A stretch of 64,000 bases of DNA, taken from positions 1 to 64,000 of the forward strand of contig NZ_BCUG01000007.1 of NCBI RefSeq assembly GCF_001591165.1, given 5' to 3'. This DNA comes from Thauera butanivorans NBRC 103042. Lineage in GTDB: Bacteria; Pseudomonadota; Gammaproteobacteria; Burkholderiales; Rhodocyclaceae. The notes below the pieces were generated by a model, which saw nothing but the letters and a program-made list of their open reading frames with translations, ran no database searches and had not been told where the DNA came from. Shown here piece after piece: positions 37,389-45,925 of the stretch (its first letter is position 1; each line of letters starts with the position of its first letter). The translations under genes and the position numbers were made by a program.

Positions 37389-38519
37389 ATGAAATCGCCC
37401 GCTTCCGGCAAAAGGCTGTTCGTGTTGCGCGCACGTCTCGCCCGGCGCCTGACCTTGCTCGCCCTGGCCGGTCTTGCCGGGGGCATGCTGTTGCTCGCCG
37501 CCCTGGTCGGCGGGGTGGCGCATGCGCTGGGCTGCAGCTGGGAAGCGGTCGTCAGCGGCCATCCCTTCGCCAGCGGCTTGTGGAGCCTGTGCGCGGTGCT
37601 GCTGTTGCTGTGCAGCGCCGCGATCGCCGACGTCCTGTTCAGCGCGCCTCCCCGGCCGCAGGGCGTCTGCCTGACACGCGAGACGGCCGGGCAGCTGTTT
37701 GCGTTGCTCGATACCATGGCCGCCCGGCTGGGCATCGAGCCGATCCAGCATGTGTTCATCACCGACGACATGAACGCGCACATCCACCAGCGGCCAGCCT
37801 GGGGTGTGGCCGGGCCGCTGGACACCTGCCTGATGATCGGCCTGCCGCTTGCGCACAGCCTGTCGCCGGCACAGTTCACAGCAGTGCTGGCCCATGAGCT
37901 CGGGCATCTTTCGGCCCAACGGCGCGGTTGGGCCGGTGTCGCCGGGGCATTGCGCGCGTGGTGGGCGCGGACCCTGGATCGCGCGAGCGCCGGGTTTGCC
38001 TGCATTGCACCGTGGCTGGACGAGAAGTCGATCGGCTTCTGTGTCCAGATGCTGCGCCTGGCGCGCATCGAGGAGTTCGAGGCGGATGCCATTGCGGCCG
38101 AACTCGTCGGCCATGACCTGATGGGCGAGGCGCTGGTCGAAGTCAGCCTCAAGTCGCATTTCCTCGAACACGATTTCTGGCCGCAGATCGAGGCCTACAA
38201 CGCCAGCCGCGCACGGCCGGCATTGTGGCCGTTCCGCGACATGGCGCTTGGCGTGGAAGCGGGCTTCATGCGCACGGTGTCCGACCATGCGGTGGCGGTC
38301 GAGGAGAGCCTGGACGAGCGCTATGCCTTTCATCCGTCCTTGCAGCAGCGTTTGAGCGCGCTGCGCGTGCCCTGCCGGGTGCCCGAAGGCGAAGGGACCT
38401 CGGCCGCCGTGCATTTCCTCGCGCCGATGCTGCCGCGCCTGGCGATGTCCTTCGACCGTGCCTGGTGGCGGACGTGGCGCAAGAACAGGCGCAGGCGCTA
38501 CGAGATGTTCGAAGGCTGA
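37389..38519 (+). CDS. M48-family membrane metallopeptidase
   Basis: About 376 residues from the ATG at 37389 (37365 is an alternative; neither has a clear Shine-Dalgarno). Two N-terminal helices (about 15-45, LTLLALAGLAGGMLLLAALVGGVAHAL; and about 60-85, LWSLCAVLLLLCSAAIADVLF) anchor it. The zinc site is HELGH (about residue 166-170) with the third ligand in EEFEADAIAAEL. This is the HtpX/Ste24-like gluzincin pattern. The function is probably membrane or periplasmic protein quality control; no partner gene is adjacent. Confidence 0.82.
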   Translation: MKSPASGKRLFVLRARLARRLTLLALAGLAGGMLLLAALVGGVAHALGCSWEAVVSGHPFASGLWSLCAVLLLLCSAAIADVLFSAPPRPQGVCLTRETAGQLFALLDTMAARLGIEPIQHVFITDDMNAHIHQRPAWGVAGPLDTCLMIGLPLAHSLSPAQFTAVLAHELGHLSAQRRGWAGVAGALRAWWARTLDRASAGFACIAPWLDEKSIGFCVQMLRLARIEEFEADAIAAELVGHDLMGEALVEVSLKSHFLEHDFWPQIEAYNASRARPALWPFRDMALGVEAGFMRTVSDHAVAVEESLDERYAFHPSLQQRLSALRVPCRVPEGEGTSAAVHFLAPMLPRLAMSFDRAWWRTWRKNRRRRYEMFEG

Positions 38520-38574
38520 GCGCGCCGGGACCTGCCGGAGGAACTGGCGGATCGGAAGGCGCGCATGATGCGGT

Positions 38575-39621
38575 TCAGAAAGCGTTCTGCTCGGCTTCCA
38601 GATAGGCCAGGCTGACGTACTTGCCGATGTTCGATTCGAAGCCCGCGGTATCGGCGGCGCGGCTGGCGACGCGGGGGTCTTTCAACACCGCCTCGCGCGC
38701 GCTGTCGGCGTCGCGGCCGTCTTCGACCGCTTGCAGGCAGTTTTCGTAGATGCCTTCGAACAGCGCACGGTTCCAGTTCAGCACCTCGGCGCCGGGGTGG
38801 CCGTGGCCGGGCACCCAGATGCGCGAGGGCGCGTTCCTTTCCAGTTCGTCGTAGAAGCGGAAGGTGCCGACGTAGGAGCCGTCGTCCATGTTGGCGATGC
38901 GGCGGTCCATGGCGATGTCGCCGACGTGGGTCAGGCCGTCCTGCACGACTTCGACGCAGATGTCGCCCGGCGTGTGGGCAGTGCCGTAGTGGTGGATGCG
39001 CAGCGTGACGTCGCCGAAGTCGAATTCGGCGCCGTGCTCGACGGTGTGCGTGGGCGGCACGATGCGGGTGCCGACGGTGGCCTGGTTGGTCCAGCGCTCC
39101 ATCAGGCTGTGCCAGGCGCTGCCCTGGATGCCTTCGATTTCCCGCTTCGTCACCGGATGGGCATGGATCGGCAGACCCTTGCCGAAGGCGTCCTCGAAAG
39201 CGTGGTTCGCCAGCCAGTGGTCGCCGTGGTAGTGGGAGTTGAAGACCGCCACCACCGGCTTGTCGGTGATGCGGCGGAGCATGCGCAGCGCCATCTCGCC
39301 GATCTGCACCGAACCGCCCGGGTCGAGCACCACCACGCCTTCGCGGCTGAGGACGAAGGTGATGTTGCTCATCATTCCCTGGTTCTCCGGTGTCGGGAAG
39401 CCGTCCTTCGACCAGATCATCCAGACGTGTTCCGACAGTTGTGTGGGCGCGATGTCGGGCACGGCGGGGCCGCGGACGAAATTGTCGATGTCGGCGGCGA
39501 AGGCCGACAGCCGCGACCAGTTGCCGGCGAGGCCGAATGCGGCCGTGCCGGCAAGCCCCGCTTGCATGAAGCGCCGGCGTGAGCGACAGGACGGGGGCGA
39601 GTCGGGTTGTGGCGTGCGCAT
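38575..39621 (-). CDS. Tat-exported metallo-beta-lactamase-fold hydrolase
   Basis: A 348-residue protein. Start 39621 has an AGGAG site and gives a twin-arginine signal (RSRRRFMQAGLAGTAAFGLAG). The zinc motif is HYHGDH (in FNSHYHGDHWLANHAFED), with further ligands in HYGTAHTPGDICV and GDIAMD, and the closing His in PGHGHPG. This is the SoxH/quinoprotein-relay-like MBL subgroup. Substrate unknown. It stands alone on the minus strand; its stop is about 55 bases from the convergent protease gene. Confidence 0.85.
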   Translation of the reverse strand: MRTPQPDSPPSCRSRRRFMQAGLAGTAAFGLAGNWSRLSAFAADIDNFVRGPAVPDIAPTQLSEHVWMIWSKDGFPTPENQGMMSNITFVLSREGVVVLDPGGSVQIGEMALRMLRRITDKPVVAVFNSHYHGDHWLANHAFEDAFGKGLPIHAHPVTKREIEGIQGSAWHSLMERWTNQATVGTRIVPPTHTVEHGAEFDFGDVTLRIHHYGTAHTPGDICVEVVQDGLTHVGDIAMDRRIANMDDGSYVGTFRFYDELERNAPSRIWVPGHGHPGAEVLNWNRALFEGIYENCLQAVEDGRDADSAREAVLKDPRVASRAADTAGFESNIGKYVSLAYLEAEQNAF

Positions 39622-39835
39622 CGGGCGTCTCCTGCGTGTGATGTCCTGCACGGAATATTAACGAAAACTGATTTTCTTCGCTGCCCGTCCGTGTTTCTGA
39701 CTTGCCGATGAGCGTCTCATTGCGACTGAAGCGCGAGGGTGGAGCCGAAGGCGAAAGCCGCCATTCCGGGATTGGGGCGTCAGGATCGATGGGGGCGCGA
39801 TGGGTTTCGCTCCGCTCTGCCCACTCTGCCGGCTG

Positions 39836-40753
39836 TCAGCGTGTGGCCGGTGCGTCGCCGCGGTCGGCCCGCACCGATTCGAGCTGCTCGCACAGGCGGG
39901 CAGCGCCGTCCAGGATGCGGGGTGTGTGGCGCTGCAGGAGGTCGGGCGGGACGAAGAACAGGTGGCCGTTGGCGTTGGCGGTCAGATCCGGCCAGCGCTT
40001 CCACTGGTCCAGCCAGTCGGGGCGCGCCTCGCCCATGCCGCTGGCGACGATCGCTTCCGGATTCGCGGCGAGCACGGCTTCGATGCCGATCTTCGGTGCC
40101 AGCGTGTCGAGGCTGCCGAACACGTTGCGTCCGCCGCACAGGCGGATGACGTCGGCGATCAGGTGCTCGTCGTTGATCGTCACCATCGGTTCGTTCCAGA
40201 CCTGATAGAAAGTGCGCACCGGCGGCCGGTCGCGGTAGCGCGCGGCGAGGCCGGCATGGCGGGCGCGGAAAGCCCGCGCCGCTTCGGTGGCGGCGGCGTC
40301 GGTGCCGGCCAGGCGGCCGAGCTTTTCCAGGCTGAGGGCGACGTCGTCGAGGCTGCGCGGTTCGTTGATGAAGACCGGGACGCCCAGCGCGCGCAGGCGG
40401 TCGAGGTGGGCGTCGCGGTTGCCGCTGCGCCAGGCGACGACGAGGTCGGGCCGCAGCGCGGCCACGGCTTCCAGGTTGATCTGGGTGTAGCCGCCCACCT
40501 GCGGCAGCGACTTCGCTTCGGGCGGGAAATCGCTGTAGGCGACCACGCCGACGACCTGCGGGCCGGCGCCCGCGGCGAACAGCAACTCGGTGATGTGAGG
40601 CGCGAGGCTGACGATGCGCTGCGCCGGGCGTTCGAGCCTGATGGCTGCGCCGCTGTCGTCGATGGTTTCGACCGCGGCGGGGGAGGCAAGGGCCGCGCCC
40701 GGGCCCAGGCAGGCGGCGGCAGCGAAGAAGGCGAGCAGGCGTGTGAGGGTCAT
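39836..40753 (-). CDS. btuF: Periplasmic cobalamin-binding protein (BtuF-like) in the cobD-cobC operon
   Basis: A 305-residue class III binding protein with signal peptide ([23 protein letters not shown]). Mature features are RPAQRIVSLAPHITELLFAAGAGPQVVGVVAYSDFP and YTQINLEAVAALRPDLVVAW, the pattern closest to Escherichia coli BtuF of all five binding proteins in this window (SLAPHITELLFAAGAG). Its start overlaps the cobC stop by 4 bases. No permease or ATPase is adjacent, so it must feed one of the BtuCD pairs encoded elsewhere, most likely RS1 or RS4. Confidence 0.9.
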   Translation of the reverse strand: MTLTRLLAFFAAAACLGPGAALASPAAVETIDDSGAAIRLERPAQRIVSLAPHITELLFAAGAGPQVVGVVAYSDFPPEAKSLPQVGGYTQINLEAVAALRPDLVVAWRSGNRDAHLDRLRALGVPVFINEPRSLDDVALSLEKLGRLAGTDAAATEAARAFRARHAGLAARYRDRPPVRTFYQVWNEPMVTINDEHLIADVIRLCGGRNVFGSLDTLAPKIGIEAVLAANPEAIVASGMGEARPDWLDQWKRWPDLTANANGHLFFVPPDLLQRHTPRILDGAARLCEQLESVRADRGDAPATR

Positions 40754-41778
40754 GGTGTGGAACGCTCCGGTGCGCATTCGCGCAGTGCGCGCCCCAGCCG
40801 CTGCCAGCCCGCTTCGTCGGGCGGCAGGCCGAAGCGCAGGGAAGGCGGCACGGCGGGCAAGGCGCTGCCGGGCGGCTCGCCGTCGAACAGGCGGACGAGG
40901 ACGCCGTGCCGGGCAAGTGCGCCGTGCAATTCGGCGGCGCGGGGCGTCGGCAGCCATTTGAACAGGCTGGGGCCGCCGGGCCGACCCAGTCCGGCGGTGT
41001 GCAGCAGCCCGGCGAGGCGTTCGCCGTCGGCCGCCAGCCGCGTGCGTGCCTGTGCCTGCCATGCAGTGTCGGCCAGCGCGGCGCCCGCCGCATGGCGTGC
41101 CGGGCCGCTGACCGTCCATGGACCGAGGATTTCGGCCAACTGCCGGCGCACCGTCGCAGGGGCGAAGACGAAGCCGACGCGCGCGCCGGCGAGGCCGAAG
41201 AACTTGCCCAGCGAGCGCAGCACCACCAGGCCGTCGGCGCCGGTTTCCGGTACCAGACTGGCTTCGGGCGTGGTGTCGATGAAGGCTTCGTCTACCACCA
41301 GCCAGCCGCCGCGCCGGGCAAGCCGGGTGCGCCAGTCCAGCAGGCGGCCGCGCTCGAACAGCAGGCCGGTGGGGTTGTTGGGCTGCACCAGCACGACGAT
41401 GTCGCTGGCATTCACGGCCGCTTCGGCGGCATCGATGTCGTCGCCGAACCATCGTGGTTCGCGCCCCCGCCAGGCGTGGGCATGCTCGGCGTAGCTCGGT
41501 GCCAGCAGGCTGACGCGCCGGCCGGGCAGCACGGCGGGCAGGGCCTGGATCGCCGGCTGAGAGCCCGCCACCGGCAGCAGCGCATCGCTGCCGTAGTAGC
41601 GCGCAGCGGCGGCTTCCAGGCCGTCATCGTCTTCGGGCAGGCGATGCCAGGCCGACAGTGGGATGTCGGGCACGGGATAGACGCTGGGGTTGATGCCGGT
41701 GGACAGGTCCAGCCAGTCGTCCAGGGCGATGCCGTATTGCTGCGCGGCGCGGCGCAGGCGTCCGCCGTGCTCAAGCAT
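40750..41778 (-). CDS. cobC: PLP-dependent threonine-phosphate decarboxylase (CobC; CobD of Salmonella)
   Basis: A 342-residue fold-type I aminotransferase-like enzyme. The PLP lysine is in [18 protein letters not shown], with [15 protein letters not shown] and [12 protein letters not shown] upstream. The opening [16 protein letters not shown]...[14 protein letters not shown] is characteristic of CobC. It makes the aminopropanol-phosphate arm of the nucleotide loop. Its start overlaps the cobD stop by 8 bases, and its stop overlaps btuF. Confidence 0.93.
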   Translation of the reverse strand: MLEHGGRLRRAAQQYGIALDDWLDLSTGINPSVYPVPDIPLSAWHRLPEDDDGLEAAAARYYGSDALLPVAGSQPAIQALPAVLPGRRVSLLAPSYAEHAHAWRGREPRWFGDDIDAAEAAVNASDIVVLVQPNNPTGLLFERGRLLDWRTRLARRGGWLVVDEAFIDTTPEASLVPETGADGLVVLRSLGKFFGLAGARVGFVFAPATVRRQLAEILGPWTVSGPARHAAGAALADTAWQAQARTRLAADGERLAGLLHTAGLGRPGGPSLFKWLPTPRAAELHGALARHGVLVRLFDGEPPGSALPAVPPSLRFGLPPDEAGWQRLGRALRECAPERSTP

Positions 41779-42724
41779 GGGGCAGGCCTGCGAGTGATAA
41801 GACGGCGAGTGCCATCGCCGCGGTGACGATCCACCACAGCAGCACGCCGCGCCGCACCAGCGAGACGGCGGCGCGGATGGCGCGGGCATCCGGCGGCGGA
41901 CCTTCACCGAGCGGTGGACGCTGCTCCAGCTCGCCGTGGTAGATCGCCGCGCCGCCCAGCGCGACGCCGATCGCGCCCGCACCGGCGGCCATCACCGGCC
42001 CGGCGTTGGGGCTGTCCCAGGCAGGCGCCTGCGCACGCCAGCAGGCCAGCGCGCGCCGGGTGTCGCCGAGCAGGGCATAGGTCAGCGCGGTGAGGCGGGC
42101 GGGCGCGGCGTTGAGCAGGTCGTCGATGCGCGCAGCAGCCCAGCCGAAGTGCAGGTAGCGCGGCGTGCGATAGCCCCACATCGCATCCAGCGTGTTCGCC
42201 AGGCGGAACAGCAGCACGCCCACGCCGCCGCCCAGCAGGAACCAGAACAGCGCGCCGAACACCGCGTCGTTGCCGTTTTCGAGCACCGACTCGGTGCCTG
42301 CGCGGGCCACGCCTTCGGCGTCCAGCGCACGGGTGTCGCGGCTGACGATCCAGCCCACGCGGCGGCGTGCTTCGTCCAGGTCGCCGGCGTCGAGCGGCAC
42401 GGCAATGGCTTCGGCGTGCTCGGCGAGGCTCCGCCCGCCGAGGGCGAAATACAGCAGCACGATGTCCACCGGCCAGTGCGCCAGCGGGTGCAGGCCGCGC
42501 AGCCACAGCGCCAGCGCCGCCCAGGGCAGCACGGCAAGCGCCCAGGCCAGCGCGCCGGCGAAGCGCTGCTCGCCGAGCAGGCGGCGCACGGTGGCTTCGA
42601 CCGCGCGTGCCCAGCGGCCGAAGCCCACCAGCGGATGGAAGCGGCGGACTTCGCCGAACAGCCGGTCGGCCAGCAGGCCGGCGGCCATTTTCAGCGCAAG
42701 GACGGTCGGGAGCGAAAGCAGCAT
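41771..42724 (-). CDS. cobD: Adenosylcobinamide-phosphate synthase (CobD/CbiB)
   Basis: A 317-residue integral membrane protein with about five or six helices. It shows [20 protein letters not shown] (family N-terminus), [46 protein letters not shown] and [14 protein letters not shown]. It joins aminopropanol phosphate, made by the CobC product next door, to adenosylcobyric acid. It is first in the minus-strand cobD-cobC-btuF run and diverges from cobQ across about 260 bases. Confidence 0.94.
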   Translation of the reverse strand: MLLSLPTVLALKMAAGLLADRLFGEVRRFHPLVGFGRWARAVEATVRRLLGEQRFAGALAWALAVLPWAALALWLRGLHPLAHWPVDIVLLYFALGGRSLAEHAEAIAVPLDAGDLDEARRRVGWIVSRDTRALDAEGVARAGTESVLENGNDAVFGALFWFLLGGGVGVLLFRLANTLDAMWGYRTPRYLHFGWAAARIDDLLNAAPARLTALTYALLGDTRRALACWRAQAPAWDSPNAGPVMAAGAGAIGVALGGAAIYHGELEQRPPLGEGPPPDARAIRAAVSLVRRGVLLWWIVTAAMALAVLSLAGLPHA

Positions 42725-42987
42725 CGAGGATGAGGGCAGGGCTGGAGTAAAAGGCTGGGAGGATGCATGAAGCCGTACTGTTTTCTTCCTCCCCGGGAGC
42801 GGGCAGGGGAAAGGGGTGCCCGGCCGGGGGGCGCCCGGCTCAGGAGCGGTGCCGTGCCTGGAACAGCGGTATCGGCGATAATCCTGCGCCTGATTTCCGC
42901 CCACGAGCTTCGTGCGCCTGGCCGGCCGCTCCGGCCGAGTGCCCGGCCAGGCGCCCCCCTTTACCCGAGGACCCCGGATTCTACGCC

Positions 42988-44502
42988 ATGTCCCCTCCGA
43001 TCTCCCTGATGGTGCAGGGCACCACTTCCGATGCCGGCAAGAGCACGCTGGTCGCCGGGCTGGCGCGTGCGCTGCGCCGCCGTGGCCTGGCCGTGGCACC
43101 GTTCAAGCCGCAGAACATGGCGCTGAATTCCGCCGTCACCGTCGACGGCGGCGAGATCGGCCGTGCCCAGGCGCTGCAGGCCGCTGCCGCCGGCGTCGAG
43201 CCGCATACCGACTTCAATCCGGTGCTGCTCAAGCCGTCCAGCGACATCGGCGCCCAGGTCATCATCCACGGCCGCGCGGTCGCCAACCTGTCGGCGCGTG
43301 ACTATCACGCCTACAAGCCCACCGCGATGGCAGCGGTGCTGCAGAGCTGGGACCGCCTGTGCGCAAAGTACGATGCGCTGCTGGTCGAAGGCGCCGGCAG
43401 TCCGGCCGAGATCAATCTGCGCGACCGCGACATCGCCAACATGGGCTTTGCCGAGGCGGCGGACGTGCCGGTGGTGCTGGTGGCCGACATCGACCGCGGC
43501 GGCGTCTTCGCCCACTTGGTCGGCACCCTCGAACTGCTGTCGCCGTCCGAGCAGGCGCGGGTGCGGGGCTTCATCATCAACCGTTTCCGCGGCGACATCG
43601 GCCTGCTGCAGTCCGGCCTCGACTGGCTGGAAGCACGCACCGGGCGCAAGGTGTTCGGTGTGCTGCCCTATCTGCACGGCTTGTTCCTCGATGCCGAGGA
43701 TGCGCTGGCCGATGGCGCCGCCGACGTGCGCGCAGAGGCGGGTGCGGAAGGGGACACGCTGCGCGTGGTGGCGCCGGTGTATCCGCGCATCTCCAACCAT
43801 ACCGATCTCGACGCGCTGCGCCTGCATCCGCAGGTCGATTTCCGCTGGGTCGGGCCGGGGCAGGCGATTCCGCCGGCCGATCTGATCGTGCTGCCCGGCT
43901 CCAAGAGCGTACGCTCCGATCTGGCCTGGCTGCGCGAACAGGGCTGGGAAGAGGCGATCCGGCGCCATTTGCGCTATGGCGGCAAAGTCGTCGGCATCTG
44001 CGGCGGTTTCCAGATGCTGGGCCGGCAGCTGGCCGATCCGCTCGGGCTGGAAGGTTCGCCCGGCACCACCTCCGGGCTGGGCTGGCTGGAGATGGAAACG
44101 AGGCTGGAAGCGCACAAGCAACTGGTCAATGCCGCTGGCCGGCTCGATGCCGCGCTCGGCGGCGAAGCGCCGGTGCGCGGCTACGAAATCCACATGGGCG
44201 TGTCCGCCGGCCCGGCGCTGCAGCGTCCGGCGCTGCGGCTGGACGCGGGGGCGGCAGGCCGGCGCGCCGATGGTGCGGTATCGGAAGACGGCCAGATCCT
44301 CGGCACCTACCTGCACGGCCTGTTCGATGCGCCCGAGGCGCTGGCCGCCCTGCTCGCCTGGGCGGGGCTGGGCGATGTGCAGCGGGTCGACCTGGCCGCG
44401 CGCCGCGAAGCGGACCTGGACCGCCTGGCCGACGCAGTCGAAGCCGCCTGCGATCTCGATGCCCTGTTCGATCATTCCTTGCCGGAACGAGCACTCCGAT
44501 GA
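42988..44502 (+). CDS. cobQ: Cobyric acid synthase (CobQ/CbiP)
   Basis: A 504-residue glutamine-dependent amidotransferase that amidates adenosylcobyrinate a,c-diamide at four side chains. The N-terminal P-loop is [20 protein letters not shown] and [13 protein letters not shown] follow. The glutaminase domain (about 250-480) has [11 protein letters not shown], the catalytic Cys in [10 protein letters not shown], and His in GTYLHGLFD. Start 42988 gives the standard [12 protein letters not shown] spacing; a frame open upstream to 42763 is not coding-like. Its stop overlaps queF by 4 bases. Confidence 0.95.
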   Translation: MSPPISLMVQGTTSDAGKSTLVAGLARALRRRGLAVAPFKPQNMALNSAVTVDGGEIGRAQALQAAAAGVEPHTDFNPVLLKPSSDIGAQVIIHGRAVANLSARDYHAYKPTAMAAVLQSWDRLCAKYDALLVEGAGSPAEINLRDRDIANMGFAEAADVPVVLVADIDRGGVFAHLVGTLELLSPSEQARVRGFIINRFRGDIGLLQSGLDWLEARTGRKVFGVLPYLHGLFLDAEDALADGAADVRAEAGAEGDTLRVVAPVYPRISNHTDLDALRLHPQVDFRWVGPGQAIPPADLIVLPGSKSVRSDLAWLREQGWEEAIRRHLRYGGKVVGICGGFQMLGRQLADPLGLEGSPGTTSGLGWLEMETRLEAHKQLVNAAGRLDAALGGEAPVRGYEIHMGVSAGPALQRPALRLDAGAAGRRADGAVSEDGQILGTYLHGLFDAPEALAALLAWAGLGDVQRVDLAARREADLDRLADAVEAACDLDALFDHSLPERALR

Positions 44503-45356
44503 ATACTTCCGCGAATCCCGCTGGCAGCCGCCCGCACGGCGCCGAATCCTCTCCGCTCGGCCGTGCCGTCGCCTACCGCGATACCTATGCGCCCGAACTG
44601 CTGTTCCCGATCGAACGGCAGCTGAAGCGCGACGAACTGGGGCTGAAGCCCGATGCGCTGCCTTTCGTCGGCGAAGACCTGTGGAATGCCTACGAGCTGT
44701 CCTGGCTCGATCCGCGCGGCAAGCCGGTGGTGGCGCTGGCGGGTTTCCGCGTGCCGGCGTCTTCGCCGCGGCTGATCGAATCCAAGTCGCTGAAGCTCTA
44801 TCTCAACGCCTTCAACCAGCAGCAGTGCACGGATGCCGACGAGGTGCGCAGCCTCATCGCGCGCGACCTCTCGGCCGCTGCCGGTGCGCAGGTGGCGGTG
44901 AGCGTCGAACCCCTGACGCTGCGCCCGCAACGGGCTTCGGCCTATCCGGACGGGATCTGCCTCGATGGCCTGGAAGTCGATATCGATACCTACCAGCCCG
45001 CACCCGAACAGTTGCGTGCCGGCGGCGGGGAAGTGACGGAGACGCTGTATTCCCACCTGCTGAAATCGAACTGCCTGGTCACCGGCCAGCCCGACTGGGG
45101 CATGCTGGTGGTGCGCTACACCGGACCGGCGATCGAGCGCGAAGGCCTGCTGCGCTACATCGTGTCCTTCCGTGGCCACAACGAGTTCCACGAGCAGTGC
45201 GTCGAGCGCGTGTTCTGCGACCTGATGGCGCGCTGCAAGCCGCGCGAACTGGCGGTGTGGGCGCGCTATACGCGCCGGGGCGGGCTCGACATCAACCCCT
45301 TCCGCGCCAGCCGCGAAGGCCTGCTGGTGGACGAGCGCATGGAGGTCAGGCAGTAG
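44499..45356 (+). CDS. queF: NADPH-dependent 7-cyano-7-deazaguanine reductase (QueF)
   Basis: A 285-residue queuosine-pathway enzyme of the long (YqcD-type, two-domain) class. Motifs are [17 protein letters not shown] (NADPH/QueF motif), the catalytic Cys in [15 protein letters not shown], and [19 protein letters not shown]. It reduces preQ0 to preQ1. The ATGA overlap with cobQ makes it part of the cobQ transcript although the pathways are unrelated; both families handle nitrile/amide chemistry but a shared purpose is not implied. Confidence 0.95.
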   Translation: MNTSANPAGSRPHGAESSPLGRAVAYRDTYAPELLFPIERQLKRDELGLKPDALPFVGEDLWNAYELSWLDPRGKPVVALAGFRVPASSPRLIESKSLKLYLNAFNQQQCTDADEVRSLIARDLSAAAGAQVAVSVEPLTLRPQRASAYPDGICLDGLEVDIDTYQPAPEQLRAGGGEVTETLYSHLLKSNCLVTGQPDWGMLVVRYTGPAIEREGLLRYIVSFRGHNEFHEQCVERVFCDLMARCKPRELAVWARYTRRGGLDINPFRASREGLLVDERMEVRQ

Positions 45357-45371
45357 CCTTGGCCTGTGGTC

Positions 45372-45385
45372 TTGATATGCGTCAA
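45372..45385 (+). promoter_or_regulatory. FNR/Anr-type box upstream of cytochrome c gene
   Basis: TTGATATGCGTCAA matches nine of ten fixed positions of TTGAT-N4-ATCAA. It is 134 bases before the cytochrome c start. A TTTTATG stretch at about 45426-45432 could be the -10 element. Oxygen-responsive control of the cytochrome is plausible. Confidence 0.5.
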
Positions 45386-45518
45386 ATTAATGGGTCGATC
45401 ATGTGGGTTTCTTGCGAAGATGCTGTTTTATGTGGGGATTTCGGGTAGGAATGGGTCTGGTGCTGGGTTAACATCGGGCCGCCCCTACAGGGCCAACACC
45501 ATCAACGAGGAAGTAAAC

Positions 45519-45827
45519 ATGAAATTGTTCGTCGCTGCCGCGCTAGCCGCGGGTCTTCTTTCGAGCGCGTCGGCCTTCGCCAGTGCCGATCTTGCCAAAG
45601 CCAAGAACTGTATGGCCTGTCATTCGGTGGAGAAGAAGCTGGTCGGTCCGTCCTACAAGGATGTCGCGGCCAAGTATGCCGGCCAGGCCGATGCAGCCGC
45701 CACGCTGGCCACCAAGATCCAGAAGGGCGGCGTGGGCAACTGGGGCCAGATTCCGATGCCCCCCAACCCGCAGGTCAATGACGCCGACGCCAAGGCGCTG
45801 GTGGAGTGGATCCTGTCGCAGAAGTGA
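45519..45827 (+). CDS. Class I cytochrome c (c551/c8 type)
   Basis: A 102-residue periplasmic electron carrier. The signal peptide is MKLFVAAALAAGLLSSASAFA; the mature protein is about 81 residues. Haem attaches at CMACH (in AKNCMACHSVEKKLVGPSY), and the axial Met is in GQIPMPPNPQV. This is the standard c551 pattern, which supplies electrons to nitrite reductase or oxidases. A GAGGAAG site precedes the ATG. A strong terminator follows. Confidence 0.95.
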   Translation: MKLFVAAALAAGLLSSASAFASADLAKAKNCMACHSVEKKLVGPSYKDVAAKYAGQADAAATLATKIQKGGVGNWGQIPMPPNPQVNDADAKALVEWILSQK

Positions 45828-45878
45828 TCCCGGTTCCGGGATGATTGGGTGCCGCCTGCAGGCGGTGCTCTGGCGCAG

Positions 45879-45909
45879 GCCGGCAGCGATGCCGGCTTTT
45901 TTGTTTTTG
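45879..45909 (+). terminator. Rho-independent terminator after cytochrome c gene
   Basis: GCCGGCA and TGCCGGC form a 7-base stem around a GCGA loop, followed by TTTTTTGTTTTTG. It starts 52 bases after the stop codon. Confidence 0.88.
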
Positions 45910-45925
45910 TATCTGCGGCCGGGAG

